From positions 2,914,001 to 2,978,000 of the forward strand of contig NZ_AP029023.1 in NCBI RefSeq assembly GCF_037076555.1: 64,000 bases of DNA, given 5' to 3'. The notes under the pieces are model-generated. The model was not told where the DNA came from and made no database searches. It was given only the letters and a program-made list of their open reading frames with translations. Within the stretch, counting starts at the first letter, position 1. Every line of letters begins with the position of its first letter. The DNA comes from Methylophilus sp. DW102. GTDB lineage: Bacteria > Pseudomonadota > Gammaproteobacteria > Burkholderiales > Methylophilaceae. The translations under genes and the position numbers were made by a program. Shown here in pieces: positions 8,277-17,700 of this stretch.

Positions 8277-9680
8277 TTACAAGCTGTAAGCACGTTCACC
8301 ATGTTCAGTCGTGTCCAGACCTTCGCGCTCATACTCTTCACTCACGCGCAGACCGACAACCGCATCTACCACTTTGTAAAGAATGACGCTCACAATACCT
8401 GTCCAGATCAATGTCACTACCACTGCGATGATCTGAGTAGAGACCTGACCACCCATCGTCACACCTTCTGCGTAACCAACACCACCCAAACCTGGTGACA
8501 TCAATACGCCAGTGCCCACCGCACCCCAGATACCGGCCAAGCCGTGCACACCGAACACATCCAGTGAGTCATCGTAGCCCAGCGCACCTTTCAGTTTGGT
8601 CACACCCCACAGGCTGACAAAGCTGGCAGTGAAGCCAAGGATGATAGAACCCATCGGGCCGATAAAGCCGCAAGCAGGGGTAATGGCAACCAGACCAGCG
8701 ACTGCACCAGAAGCGGCACCCAGCATGCTTGGCTTACCTCTGAACAACCATTCAGCAAAAATCCAGCCCAATACAGCAGAACCTGTTGCCAATTGTGTAT
8801 TGATCAGCACCATACCGGCAATGCCATCAGCAGCCAGTTCACTACCGACGTTAAAGCCAAACCAACCTACCCACAGCAAGGAAGCACCAATCATGGTCAT
8901 CACCAGGTTGTGCGGAGGCATGGCTTCTTTACCGTAACCAATACGTTTGCCCAACATGATGGCACCAATCAAGGCAGCGATACCAGCGTTGATATGTACG
9001 ACAGTACCACCAGCAAAGTCTTTGGCACCCAGCTCTGCCAGGTAACCACCACCCCATACCATGTGTGCGATTGGGATGTAGGCAAAAGTCACCCACAATG
9101 CCGTGAACAACAATACAGCAGAGAACTTCATACGCTCAGCAAAACCACCAACAATCAACCCCGGTGTAATGGCAGCAAATGTCAGCTGGAAGGTCAAAAA
9201 CACGTATTCTGGAATGGTGCCTGAGAGGCTTTCTGGTGTAATACCCGCCAGAAACGCCTTGCTTAATCCACCGACAATCATGTTACCTTCGCTGAAAGCC
9301 ATGCTGTAACCATACGCAGCCCACAATACAGAAATCATAGAGAAGACAACAAACACTTGCATCAGCACTGACAGCATGTTTTTCTGACGCACCAAACCGC
9401 CATAGAACAAAGCCAGGCCAGGAATCGTCATCAAAATCACCAGCACAGTGGCAACAATCATAAACGCGGTATTACCCACATCCAGCGTCGGGGCTGGTGC
9501 TGCTTCAGCAGCAGGGGCAGCTTCGGCCGCTGCAGGCGCTTCGGCCGCAGGTGCCGCATCAGTAGAAACGGTTTCTTGCACTGTGATAGTTTCGGTCACA
9601 GTTTCTTCTGCATAACTGACTGGGCTTGCCGCCAGACCCATCACGGCGACCAGCGATAATATGGAAAGAATTTTCTTCAT
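8277..9680 (-). CDS. amtB: Ammonium transporter AmtB
   Basis: Inner-membrane ammonium channel, regulated by the PII protein encoded just upstream. An N-terminal signal peptide (MKKILSILSLVAVMGLAASPVSYA) is followed by a linker rich in Ala, Pro and Glu (about residues 38-66), then the eleven-segment Amt core starting near residue 70 (NTAFMIVATVLVILMTIPGLALFYGGLV). Family hallmarks include ALFYGGLVRQKN, WVTFAYIPIAHMVWGGG, DFAGGTVVHINAGIAAL and FGVHGLAGIWGAVGTG, which carries the first pore His of the family near VVHINAG and the second in GVHGLAG. It begins 15 bases after glnK. Length (467 aa) is normal for proteins with the leader. Confidence 0.97.
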   Translation of the reverse strand: MKKILSILSLVAVMGLAASPVSYAEETVTETITVQETVSTDAAPAAEAPAAAEAAPAAEAAPAPTLDVGNTAFMIVATVLVILMTIPGLALFYGGLVRQKNMLSVLMQVFVVFSMISVLWAAYGYSMAFSEGNMIVGGLSKAFLAGITPESLSGTIPEYVFLTFQLTFAAITPGLIVGGFAERMKFSAVLLFTALWVTFAYIPIAHMVWGGGYLAELGAKDFAGGTVVHINAGIAALIGAIMLGKRIGYGKEAMPPHNLVMTMIGASLLWVGWFGFNVGSELAADGIAGMVLINTQLATGSAVLGWIFAEWLFRGKPSMLGAASGAVAGLVAITPACGFIGPMGSIILGFTASFVSLWGVTKLKGALGYDDSLDVFGVHGLAGIWGAVGTGVLMSPGLGGVGYAEGVTMGGQVSTQIIAVVVTLIWTGIVSVILYKVVDAVVGLRVSEEYEREGLDTTEHGERAYSL

Positions 9681-9695
9681 AACAGAAGCCCTTTC

Positions 9696-10049
<354 letters not shown>

Positions 10050-10055
10050 TTAACT

Positions 10056-10077
10056 CTGGCAGGCACATGCCCGCCAG
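10056..10077 (-). other. Intercistronic hairpin between torF and glnK
   Basis: CTGGC-A-GGCA (10056-10065) pairs with TGCC-C-GCCAG (10068-10077) around a two-base loop, with one A/C mismatch. There is no U-run, so read-through is likely. Such a stem could protect the torF message or lower downstream expression. Confidence 0.6.
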
Positions 10078-10094
10078 ATCTAAAACTTGCTTAC

Positions 10095-11060
10095 TTAGAA
10101 TGTACGGCCTAATGTTAAAACCAAACGGCCATCATTCAGGTTTTTGCTTTCCACTGCGCCGTTAGTGCCTTTACCATTAAAGCTTGAGCCGCCGTAGCCT
10201 CTGTAACCCCAGTAGCGTGAGTTATCAGACTCAATCCAGTACACACCTGCATTCCAGCCTTCTGTTGCACCGATTTTGAATGCTTTGCTTAAGCCGATTT
10301 TCCAGTCTGTGTAGTCTGGATTAGTTGCGCCTGAAAGTGAGCTACTAGGGAAGTTTGCACCTCCATCGGTAGTGAACTGTGTGTCCAGTTTACCAGCCAC
10401 ATCCAAACGTCCAACGTGGGCAATCAATGTCAAATCCCACCATGGCAATGGATAAGCAGCGTTCAGCTCAATATAAGTTGAACCCTTAGTACTGCCGTTC
10501 CAACCAGTAGACTTATCTGCACCAAACCAATCGGTCAGAGTGTATGACAGTTTTGCACTGATCCAGTCATAAGAAATACCAACGTTTGCTTCGTAAGTAT
10601 CCCAACGCCCACCCCCTGGCGTCAAAGGTCTGTTTGGGTCTGGGTTACCATTACTATCAAGTGTAGTAGAGCCTCTGTATTTTTTCCATGAGCCACCTGG
10701 ATACAGGTAGCCGTAAATACCAACGGTGTAGCCTAATTTCTCTACGGTTGGAATCGTACCGTTATAACCGGCATAGATATCAATTTCAGTAGTGGCATCA
10801 GGATAAGTATTTGGTGTTACACCAGAACCCCAAAGGCCAGTATAGAAACCGCTGGAATGCGTAATATCCATACCGCCTTGCACGGTTGGCTTATGCCAGG
10901 ATTGTGAAATACCACGGAAGTAGTAGTCAGATACCACACCGATGTTACCAGTGGCAGTCCAGTCAGATTTGGCTTCTTCCTTGGCTTCTTCAGCTGCGTA
11001 TGAAACTTGTGCAAATGACATTGCACTCAATACTGCTGTGAGCAAAATAGATTGACGCAT
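10095..11060 (-). CDS. TorF-family putative porin
   Basis: Outer-membrane beta-barrel protein of the family often encoded in front of glnK-amtB in betaproteobacteria. A signal peptide ends after VSYA (about residue 22) and is followed by a short Glu/Lys/Ala-rich stretch. The barrel opens with the family block GNIGVVSDYYFRGIS and ends with VLTLGRTF, a C-terminal Phe as expected for BAM-dependent insertion. At 321 aa it is slightly longer than typical, with Gly/Asn-rich loops around residues 125-150. Probably the first gene of the nitrogen operon; the solute it passes is not known from sequence. Confidence 0.9.
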   Translation of the reverse strand: MRQSILLTAVLSAMSFAQVSYAAEEAKEEAKSDWTATGNIGVVSDYYFRGISQSWHKPTVQGGMDITHSSGFYTGLWGSGVTPNTYPDATTEIDIYAGYNGTIPTVEKLGYTVGIYGYLYPGGSWKKYRGSTTLDSNGNPDPNRPLTPGGGRWDTYEANVGISYDWISAKLSYTLTDWFGADKSTGWNGSTKGSTYIELNAAYPLPWWDLTLIAHVGRLDVAGKLDTQFTTDGGANFPSSSLSGATNPDYTDWKIGLSKAFKIGATEGWNAGVYWIESDNSRYWGYRGYGGSSFNGKGTNGAVESKNLNDGRLVLTLGRTF

Positions 11061-11131
11061 TTATAGGTCCTCTCTCTGTGAAAATCTTGATCAAATTGTT
11101 GTAAACGAGAATGAAACAACATTGACCTAAA

Positions 11132-11147
11132 AGCAAGGCACGTGCCA
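11132..11147 (-). promoter_or_regulatory. Sigma-54 promoter of torF-glnK-amtB
   Basis: Read on the minus strand the site is TGGCAC-GTGCC-TTGCT, an exact match to the -24/-12 consensus TGGCAC-N5-TTGCW. It lies 71 bases upstream of the torF ATG, with a predicted start near 11121. Nitrogen control by NtrC is expected for this operon, but I found no clear NtrC palindrome in 11150-11316, so activator binding is inferred only. Confidence 0.85.
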
Positions 11148-11316
11148 ACCCATATAAACATTAAAAATCAATATCTTAATTAAAATGCTTAAATTAAATA
11201 CTTACATTAGCAGCACAACAACATGTTTTTAATTGAAAACACATAAAAATCAACCATTTACACCCCTTTTTTGGAGGGCCTTACATGCTAGAATGTGACC
11301 CTAAGGAGAGCCTGCC

Positions 11317-11565
11317 ATGCTATTTTCAAATGAAAAAATTAAAGAATTATCTTTTAAAATCAAACAACTAATTGATTCAAGCCCCATTTCAGAGCTTGAA
11401 ACCAACTTGCATGCACTAATTCAGGGCATGCTCCCCAAAATGGAACTTGTTTCGCGCGAGGAATTTGATATTCAGGCCGCATTGCTGGCACGCACGCAGC
11501 AACAATTAAAACAGCTTGAAGAAAAAATCAGCCAGCTAGAACAAGCCAACGCCGCCATAAAGTAA
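11317..11565 (+). CDS. ubiK: Ubiquinone biosynthesis accessory factor UbiK
   Basis: Small (82 aa) coiled-coil protein of the BMFP/YqiC family that helps the aerobic ubiquinone biosynthesis complex at the membrane. The N-terminal amphipathic helix (EKIKELSFKIKQLIDSS) and the central LVSREEFDIQAALLARTQQQ block are diagnostic. The C-terminus is a predicted coiled coil (LKQLEEKISQLEQ). AAGGAG at about 11302 gives a good ribosome-binding site. Adjacent to comM, a common betaproteobacterial arrangement. Confidence 0.9.
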   Translation: MLFSNEKIKELSFKIKQLIDSSPISELETNLHALIQGMLPKMELVSREEFDIQAALLARTQQQLKQLEEKISQLEQANAAIK

Positions 11566-11610
11566 AATTTAATTTACAATTGTTAGCATTCTTTGGTGCG
11601 GGAGTGCTAC

Positions 11611-13110
11611 ATGAGTTTGGCCGTGTTATACAGTCGGGCCCTGAGTGGGATGGATGCACCAGAAGTGGTGGTAGAAGTGCATCTCGCCAATGGCCTGCCC
11701 AGCTTCACTATCGTCGGGCTGCCAGAAACCGAAGTGAAAGAGAGCAAAGACCGGGTTAGGGCCGCGATTCAAACCGCACAGTTTGAATTCCCGGCGCGGC
11801 GGATTACAGTCAATCTGGCACCGGCAGATCTGCCCAAAGAGGGTGGCCGTTACGATTTACCGATTGCGCTTGGGATTCTGGCAGCCTCCGGGCAATTACC
11901 TAAACAAGCGCTGGCCAACTATGTCATCGCTGGTGAGCTGGCACTAACAGGCGAGTTAAGGCCGATACGCGGCGCCCTGGCGATGACTTACCAACTGATT
12001 CAGGGCCCGGCGCACAAAAGGGCGGCGATTTTGCCCCAGGAGAGTGCGCATGAGGCAAGCCTGGTAGAGGGCTGTTCCATTTTTGCCGCGAATAGTTTGC
12101 TTGAAGTCTGCGCCCATCTGTCGGGCAAACAATCGCTGTCCCCTCACCCGCTGGTGCTGTCAGAATCCTCGTTAAGCTTTCCGGATTACCTCGAAGTCAA
12201 AGGTCAATTACGCGCCAAGCGCGCCCTGGAAATTGCCGCGGCGGGTCAACATAGTTTATTGATGAGCGGCCCGCCAGGCACAGGCAAAAGCATGCTGGCG
12301 AACCGATTTAATAGCATTTTGCCGGACATGACTACGCAGGAAGCGCTGGAAAGTGCGGCAATTTTGTCACTGACCGGCCAGTTTCCGGCCAGCCAGTGGA
12401 AAAAGCGGCCATTCAGGGCGCCACATCACACCGCCTCTGCCGTGGCACTGGTGGGTGGCGGCAGTGTGCCCAGACCCGGAGAAATCAGCCTCGCCCATCA
12501 CGGCGTATTATTTTTGGATGAGCTGCCTGAGTTCGACAGGAAAGTGCTGGAGGTGCTCCGCGAGCCGCTGGAAAGTGGCAATATCACCATTTCTCGGGCA
12601 GCCAGACAGGCAACTTTCCCGGCCCAGTTTCAATTGCTTGCAGCGATGAATCCTTGTCCATGTGGCTATTACGGGCACTATAACCAACGCTGCCGCTGTA
12701 CGCCTGAGCAAATTCTGCGCTATAAAAACAAACTTTCCGGCCCGCTGCTGGACAGGATAGACATGAATATTGATGTACCAGCACTAAAACCAGAAGAGTT
12801 GTCACATGACCATCATGGTGAACAGAGTGCGGCCATTCGTGCACGCGTGATTCAGGCGCGAGAGCGTCAACTGACCCGCCAACAGAAACCGAATGCAGCC
12901 TTGGGTGCGCTCGAAATTTCCACCCATTGCCAATTGGGTGAGCAGGCGAATCACTTACTGCAAATGGCGGTGCAAAAGTTTTCACTGTCTGCCCGCAGCT
13001 ATCACCGCATCCTCAAGGTCGCAAGAACCATTGCTGACCTGGCCCAGGCCGAATACATTCTGGATAAGCACATTGCAGAGGCGCTACAATATCGGCGTCA
13101 TGACTATTGA
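11611..13110 (+). CDS. comM: YifB/ComM-family magnesium chelatase-like AAA+ ATPase
   Basis: Hexameric helicase-like ATPase; in Haemophilus and Vibrio ComM drives branch migration of incoming DNA in transformation. I chose ATG 11611 because the product then begins MSLAVLYSRALSGMDAPEV like the family, and GGAG at 11601 is well placed; an upstream GTG (11593) is less likely. The N-terminal Lon-protease-like domain (residues 1-170) contains GLPETEVKESKDRVRAA. Next comes AAA+ Walker A GPPGTGKS (about 225) and Walker B VLFLDELPEF. A Cys cluster (MNPCPCGYYGHYNQRCRC) probably binds zinc, and a C-terminal winged region follows. About 499 aa, full length. Confidence 0.95.
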   Translation: MSLAVLYSRALSGMDAPEVVVEVHLANGLPSFTIVGLPETEVKESKDRVRAAIQTAQFEFPARRITVNLAPADLPKEGGRYDLPIALGILAASGQLPKQALANYVIAGELALTGELRPIRGALAMTYQLIQGPAHKRAAILPQESAHEASLVEGCSIFAANSLLEVCAHLSGKQSLSPHPLVLSESSLSFPDYLEVKGQLRAKRALEIAAAGQHSLLMSGPPGTGKSMLANRFNSILPDMTTQEALESAAILSLTGQFPASQWKKRPFRAPHHTASAVALVGGGSVPRPGEISLAHHGVLFLDELPEFDRKVLEVLREPLESGNITISRAARQATFPAQFQLLAAMNPCPCGYYGHYNQRCRCTPEQILRYKNKLSGPLLDRIDMNIDVPALKPEELSHDHHGEQSAAIRARVIQARERQLTRQQKPNAALGALEISTHCQLGEQANHLLQMAVQKFSLSARSYHRILKVARTIADLAQAEYILDKHIAEALQYRRHDY

Positions 13111-13627
13111 AAGCGTATTCCACATGCAACTTTATGATGCCAGTATCGCCCCGCTGATTCGTAACCTGCAAAATCTCGAGCACATTCTGCGGCAAGGGGA
13201 AGCCTATGCAGAACAGAAAAAAGTCGCACCAGAAGTGCTACTGAATAGCCGTTTGTATGTGGACATGTACCCATTAACCAAACAGGTGCAACTGGTGAGC
13301 GACATGAGTAAAGGGGCGGGTGGACGACTGGCAGGCATAGACATTCCGCAATATGCGGATGATGAAGCGAGTTTTGAACAGCTCTACGCCAGAATCGCCA
13401 AGACAGTCGCGTTTCTCGAAGCCATCAAGCCTTCACAGCTGGAAGGCGCCGAGCATAAAGAAGTGGTGTTAACCATACGTAAAGTGGATCTGACCTTCAC
13501 CGGCTTGGATTATCTCGAAAAATGGGTCATGCCCAATGTCTATTTTCATGTCACCACGGCATACAACATTTTGCGCCATCTTGGGGTGCCACTGGGCAAA
13601 ACCGACTACCTAGGTCAAAAGCGCTGA
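13100..13627 (+). CDS. DUF1993-family protein
   Basis: Uncharacterised helical-bundle protein of the DUF1993 family, related in fold to DinB-like proteins. The 175-aa product opens MTIESVFHMQLYDAS and ends with the family region YFHVTTAYNILRHLGVPLGK, including a conserved His. The ATG at 13100 overlaps the comM stop by 11 bases; a second ATG at 13124 would also fit the family. Function unknown. Convergent with the next gene, only 4 bases apart. Confidence 0.85.
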   Translation: MTIESVFHMQLYDASIAPLIRNLQNLEHILRQGEAYAEQKKVAPEVLLNSRLYVDMYPLTKQVQLVSDMSKGAGGRLAGIDIPQYADDEASFEQLYARIAKTVAFLEAIKPSQLEGAEHKEVVLTIRKVDLTFTGLDYLEKWVMPNVYFHVTTAYNILRHLGVPLGKTDYLGQKR

Positions 13628-13631
13628 TGCC

Positions 13632-14039
13632 TCAAGGCCGTTTGCGCCAGTAGCCCGGTTGCTGGTCTGACTGCAACATGGCTTTACGGCGCAATGTCTC
13701 ATAGGCTTCGCTGTCTGAAATTCCTTGGGCAGAGGCCATCGCTTTCGCCTGCTTGTTCGCGGCAACCACCCAGTCAGGATTTTCCTGATAGCCCCGGTCT
13801 TGCATGCAATGTTCCAACACGCGTGACTGTCTAGCCGCTTTTTCCAGCTTCTGGAAGGGCAGTTGCTCTGGTAACGCGGCCGCTGCCTTACTGGCAATCA
13901 AATCACACTCATTGATAGTATGAGCCAGCGCACTTTGCGCAGGTGCAGACGCTGGCAACTGCAGCGATTGCCAATACCAATACCCCACCGCCGCCAGCAT
14001 GGCCATCAACACAACCCACATAAACCGACTCGCACGCAT
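13632..14039 (-). CDS. Membrane-anchored hypothetical protein (135 aa)
   Basis: One N-terminal membrane segment (residues 6-24, rich in Trp, Met and Val) is followed by a periplasmic helical domain. Two Cys residues in that domain (in INECDLIA and LEHCMQDRGY) could form a disulfide. I do not recognise the family. Codon use is like the surroundings and no partner gene is adjacent on the same strand. Confidence 0.7.
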   Translation of the reverse strand: MRASRFMWVVLMAMLAAVGYWYWQSLQLPASAPAQSALAHTINECDLIASKAAAALPEQLPFQKLEKAARQSRVLEHCMQDRGYQENPDWVVAANKQAKAMASAQGISDSEAYETLRRKAMLQSDQQPGYWRKRP

Positions 14040-14244
14040 GTATCCGACTCCTTTTTGTTGTTCAACCCTGCCAATATTTTAAGCCAAACCGGCCGACAGC
14101 CCTTATAAAATCTGGATTGGTTCATTAAAGCGTCATACAAGACCATTAACATAGATTTAAATGATCGCATGAACAAATTAATTCAAGAATGGAAACCTGA
14201 TGACGTTAATACAAGTATACATAAACAGAACTAAAGGACGCCCC

Positions 14245-14403
14245 ATGAAAGACTTGCAACAAGACGAGCCGCTGACTTATACCGCCAGCATGCCAGAATT
14301 GATGACGGCCCAGGACATTATGTATCTGGCTGAAGATATCACTGCAGACAGCAACATTCAGGCAATTTACAAACCTGCTGAGCTGACGCTGGAAGTCGTG
14401 TAA
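14245..14403 (+). CDS. Small acidic hypothetical protein (52 aa)
   Basis: Start chosen at ATG 14245 because AAAGGA lies about 8 bases upstream; a longer frame from 14200 lacks such a site. The product is acidic and soluble (MKDLQQDEPLTYTASMPEL at the start), with no Cys, membrane segment or known motif. Coding status rests on the ribosome-binding site and codon pattern only. Confidence 0.5.
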   Translation: MKDLQQDEPLTYTASMPELMTAQDIMYLAEDITADSNIQAIYKPAELTLEVV

Positions 14404-14569
14404 AACACAACGGCAGTTTGCCTCACACCGCTACGCAGTTCATAGCGTGGCATTGCATCGCATGTCGCTTGCCCAGACACCCAACTGGTCCAGCCCCCAA
14501 CTGATAGACACCCGCCTGATGTTTGCCTACAATAAAACCTCTCTTCAACCGGACGAGAAGGAGGCAACC

Positions 14570-14662
14570 ATGTTTTTAGGCGCAGCAGGCATCTACACAC
14601 TGATTGGCATCGTCGTCGCAATTTGCCTGATATTGTATGTATTTGCAAAAAAGGTAAAGTAA
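14570..14662 (+). CDS. 30-residue single-pass membrane protein
   Basis: The tiny frame reads MFLGAAGIYTLIGIVVAICL and continues for ten residues, ending in KKVK. It is one membrane helix followed by a positive tail, so the C-terminus is probably cytoplasmic. AAGGAGG at 14558-14564 is a near-perfect ribosome-binding site 5 bases from the ATG, and a strong terminator follows 12 bases after the stop. Those two signals make translation likely despite the size. Function unknown. Confidence 0.65.
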   Translation: MFLGAAGIYTLIGIVVAICLILYVFAKKVK

Positions 14663-14674
14663 TCCGTATCACAT

Positions 14675-14704
14675 AAAAAAGCCCCGTTTACGGGGCTTTT
14701 TTAT
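14675..14704. terminator. Bidirectional terminator between the small membrane gene and pilY1
   Basis: The stem GCCCCG/CGGGGC with a TTTA loop is flanked by an A-run on the left and a T-run on the right. It serves the plus-strand microprotein gene and the minus-strand pilus operon. Confidence 0.9.
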
Positions 14705-14734
14705 TGCACACCTCAGATTGGTTACTGGGATTGG

Positions 14735-17700
14735 TTACTGGATCAATTCACGCCAGCTTTGCTTGGTGCCATAGCTACCATTGCTTTTTTGCTTGAAAAT
14801 TACCGTGGCCTTGCTGGAACCCGACAACCCAAATATCTGGTCATCCAGGCTTAATTGCTGCGGGGTAGGGTCATTACTGCCAGTCACCACAACATGCGGC
14901 ACGCCATTCCCGTCATAGACAATATTAAAACCAACGGCGGGTGTGGTCATACGCTCAGAAATGGCACCACCAGGCAACAAAGAGCCACCTTTTTTATAGT
15001 TAAAAAAGTTAAACCAGCCATAGCCGGCACCACTACAAGCCTCGCTACTTGGTACAAGTGTTGGCATCATCAGGGCGCCATTGAGTAACAATGGATCCAG
15101 ATTGACACGCTCCCCTACAGGAAAATCCAGCACCCAGCCATAGCCAGAATCAAAATTCACCGTGCCAGTGGAGGACACCGTACGATCCCCGCTTAACACT
15201 TGCGTCGTTAACTGACTACGGCCAATTGGCGTGGTCTGCCCGCTATCCTTGAACACATAGACTGAGTTCTGAGGCGTATTGGTCAAATCGGCAGGCTCCA
15301 GAAACTTGCCAGTACCCACCATGACCACCATATTCTTATCGACCTTGCCCAACTCTGGCTGGGTAGTCACTTTTTGTGCAGCACCGCCACCCGCAGTCAA
15401 GCTGGCAATTTTATTGACGGTATTGGTATTGATATTAAAACGCCAGATATTGCCATTTAAATCGCCACCATACACATTTAATACCGTGTTGTTCTCAAAC
15501 ATTTGCTCAGCGTAGCCGGAAATTTTTGCCAAGCCGCTAGGGTTGGCAGCATCCCCCTCGCCAGTCGTCAATGTTTTTAACAGGCTGCCTGTTCTTGCAT
15601 CGAGGACATATAAATAGCCACGACCATCGCCGACCGGATTGTTTGCAACAAAGGTGCCGTCGTTGAGTTTGCGAGCATTGGTGCCGTTGTTGTAACCAGA
15701 AGTCAGAAGCACCACCCAGCGCCCATCCAGCATTTTAGTCACCATCGGATTACCAAAGCTGTAGCCTAGCGTATTGTTTATGCCATCTGGCTGAGCATAA
15801 AACTCCCAAAGGACTTGTGGGTTTTCCGGTGTGGTCACATCCAGCGCAAAATAGCCACGCCCGCCCCCGTTAAGCCCGGAAACCAAAATCGTACGCCACT
15901 CCGCATTGTCCCCGGTGCAAGCTGAGATACAGATATCCGTGACCACCGGGCTGCCATTGACATAATTGGTATGGTAATTGGCACCATATTCCTTATCTGC
16001 CAGATTGGCCAGATTCGGAATGACTGGGGATGGGATAAAAGCCCATAGCTCTGTGCCGTCATTGGCATTGAACGCATGTAGCATGCCATCGTTAGCCCCG
16101 ACATAGACGGCGGCTGTGCGTGTTTTAGCCCAAGTTTTGTAAGCCTTATAGCCGGGATCGAGATAATCAACGTTAGAAGCCCTGAAATAACTGGGGCGAG
16201 ATTGTGAGATATCGCCCAGTGTTGCCTGCCGCTCTCTGAATAAGCGGTTGGCAGGCGCTGTATTCATACTGTTGTCTTCATAGGTCTTATTCCCAATCAG
16301 GTAATCAACCAGCTTGTCGGCTTTTTGAGTATCTGTCATTTTCGGATCGGTGGCAGGCAAGGCTTTCATCTGGCTTAAAGCGTTATAACCTTCTTCCAGT
16401 TTAGTTCTATACGCTGCCGGTAAATTACCAGGTTTAAAGTCAGCACGGGCATTGTTATTGTTAAAGTAAATTTTACGTTGCCCAATTTGCGTTTTGAGTT
16501 TGCCATCGCAGCTACGGGCAATGGGCACATAGCATGCTGTTGCGTCACCAAAATTCAGCACTGATCCCAGAGAACCGTTAGCGTTGCTACAAGTTGAATC
16601 GGTGGAGTTGCTGGTTTTGCAATACAAGTTACTGTCTGGTCCGGTATAGGCTGTGGCTGGAGAGGTGCAGGCCTCAGCCGCCACATTTTCCACACACCAG
16701 ACGGCCGTTTCAGAAGTTTGCAAAGAGTTAGTATTCACCGTGCGTGCTTCAAGGTTTCCCGTCCATTTCACTGACTGGTAACTGGCAACATACTGAAAGT
16801 TATCGCCATTAGTGGGCGCCAGGCTACTGGCTGCAGCCGCGGCACTTGCGCCCTGGATAGATTTAATCTCGGACAAACCCTTGGCCAAAGACTCACGCAA
16901 CAATTTGGGGTTACTGGCACTGTAGTAGGTACCGCCTGCATTCACCGCGGCATGCCACAAATCATCAATCCGGGTACCGTTTTCTTTGAGTGTAGGATCA
17001 GGCCAGTTTTTGCGCATAGGGGTCGCACTTAAGTCCTTAAAATCGCCAGTGGTTTGCGTTTTATAGTCATCGGTGTAAAGCAGCGTCCCTGCAATGCCCA
17101 AGCCTAAGGTCAAGGTGACCATGTTTTGCTTAGGGTAATCCGTCGCCGTGCCACAAACGGATGAACCCAAAGATCCCGTGCAATTGGAGAGCGTGCTGTC
17201 ACGGATATCCGTGTCATAAAAATACTTGGCCGTATCCGCCAAAGTATTGGATTTGTTACTACTATCAAACTGTGGCGCCGGCGTACTGCCACCGTCCTGA
17301 TTCCCTATCGCAGTCGAGCCGTTGATGCGGGTTGGATTGCTGGGATCGTTCCAATATCCATCTGTGGTCAACAAGGTAAAGTTGGATTGGCAGGCATACT
17401 GTATCGGATCATCGGTTCCCAACGTCTTTTTACCGGCATAGTGTTGACCTACGTTGGCGAGAGCTGTGCGCAACGGCGTCCCGCCACTAGGATTGACTGC
17501 AAACAATTTATCGTACCAGGATTGCTTTTGCGAGCTGTCAAAAGGAGCCAGCGGCAGATAATTAGAAGATGAATTATTAATCGTCACAAATCCCACTCTG
17601 TACCTGGAATCCAGGGCTTTAAATGCCTGACTGGCCGCCGTTTTCATCGCGAGCATGCGAGTACGGTAATAGGTTACCCAATTGGCAAAGTTTGTATACT

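Noticed and set aside
11150..11316. NtrC binding palindrome upstream of torF
   Set aside because: No TGCAC...GTGCA-type palindrome found by eye; AT-rich sequence only.
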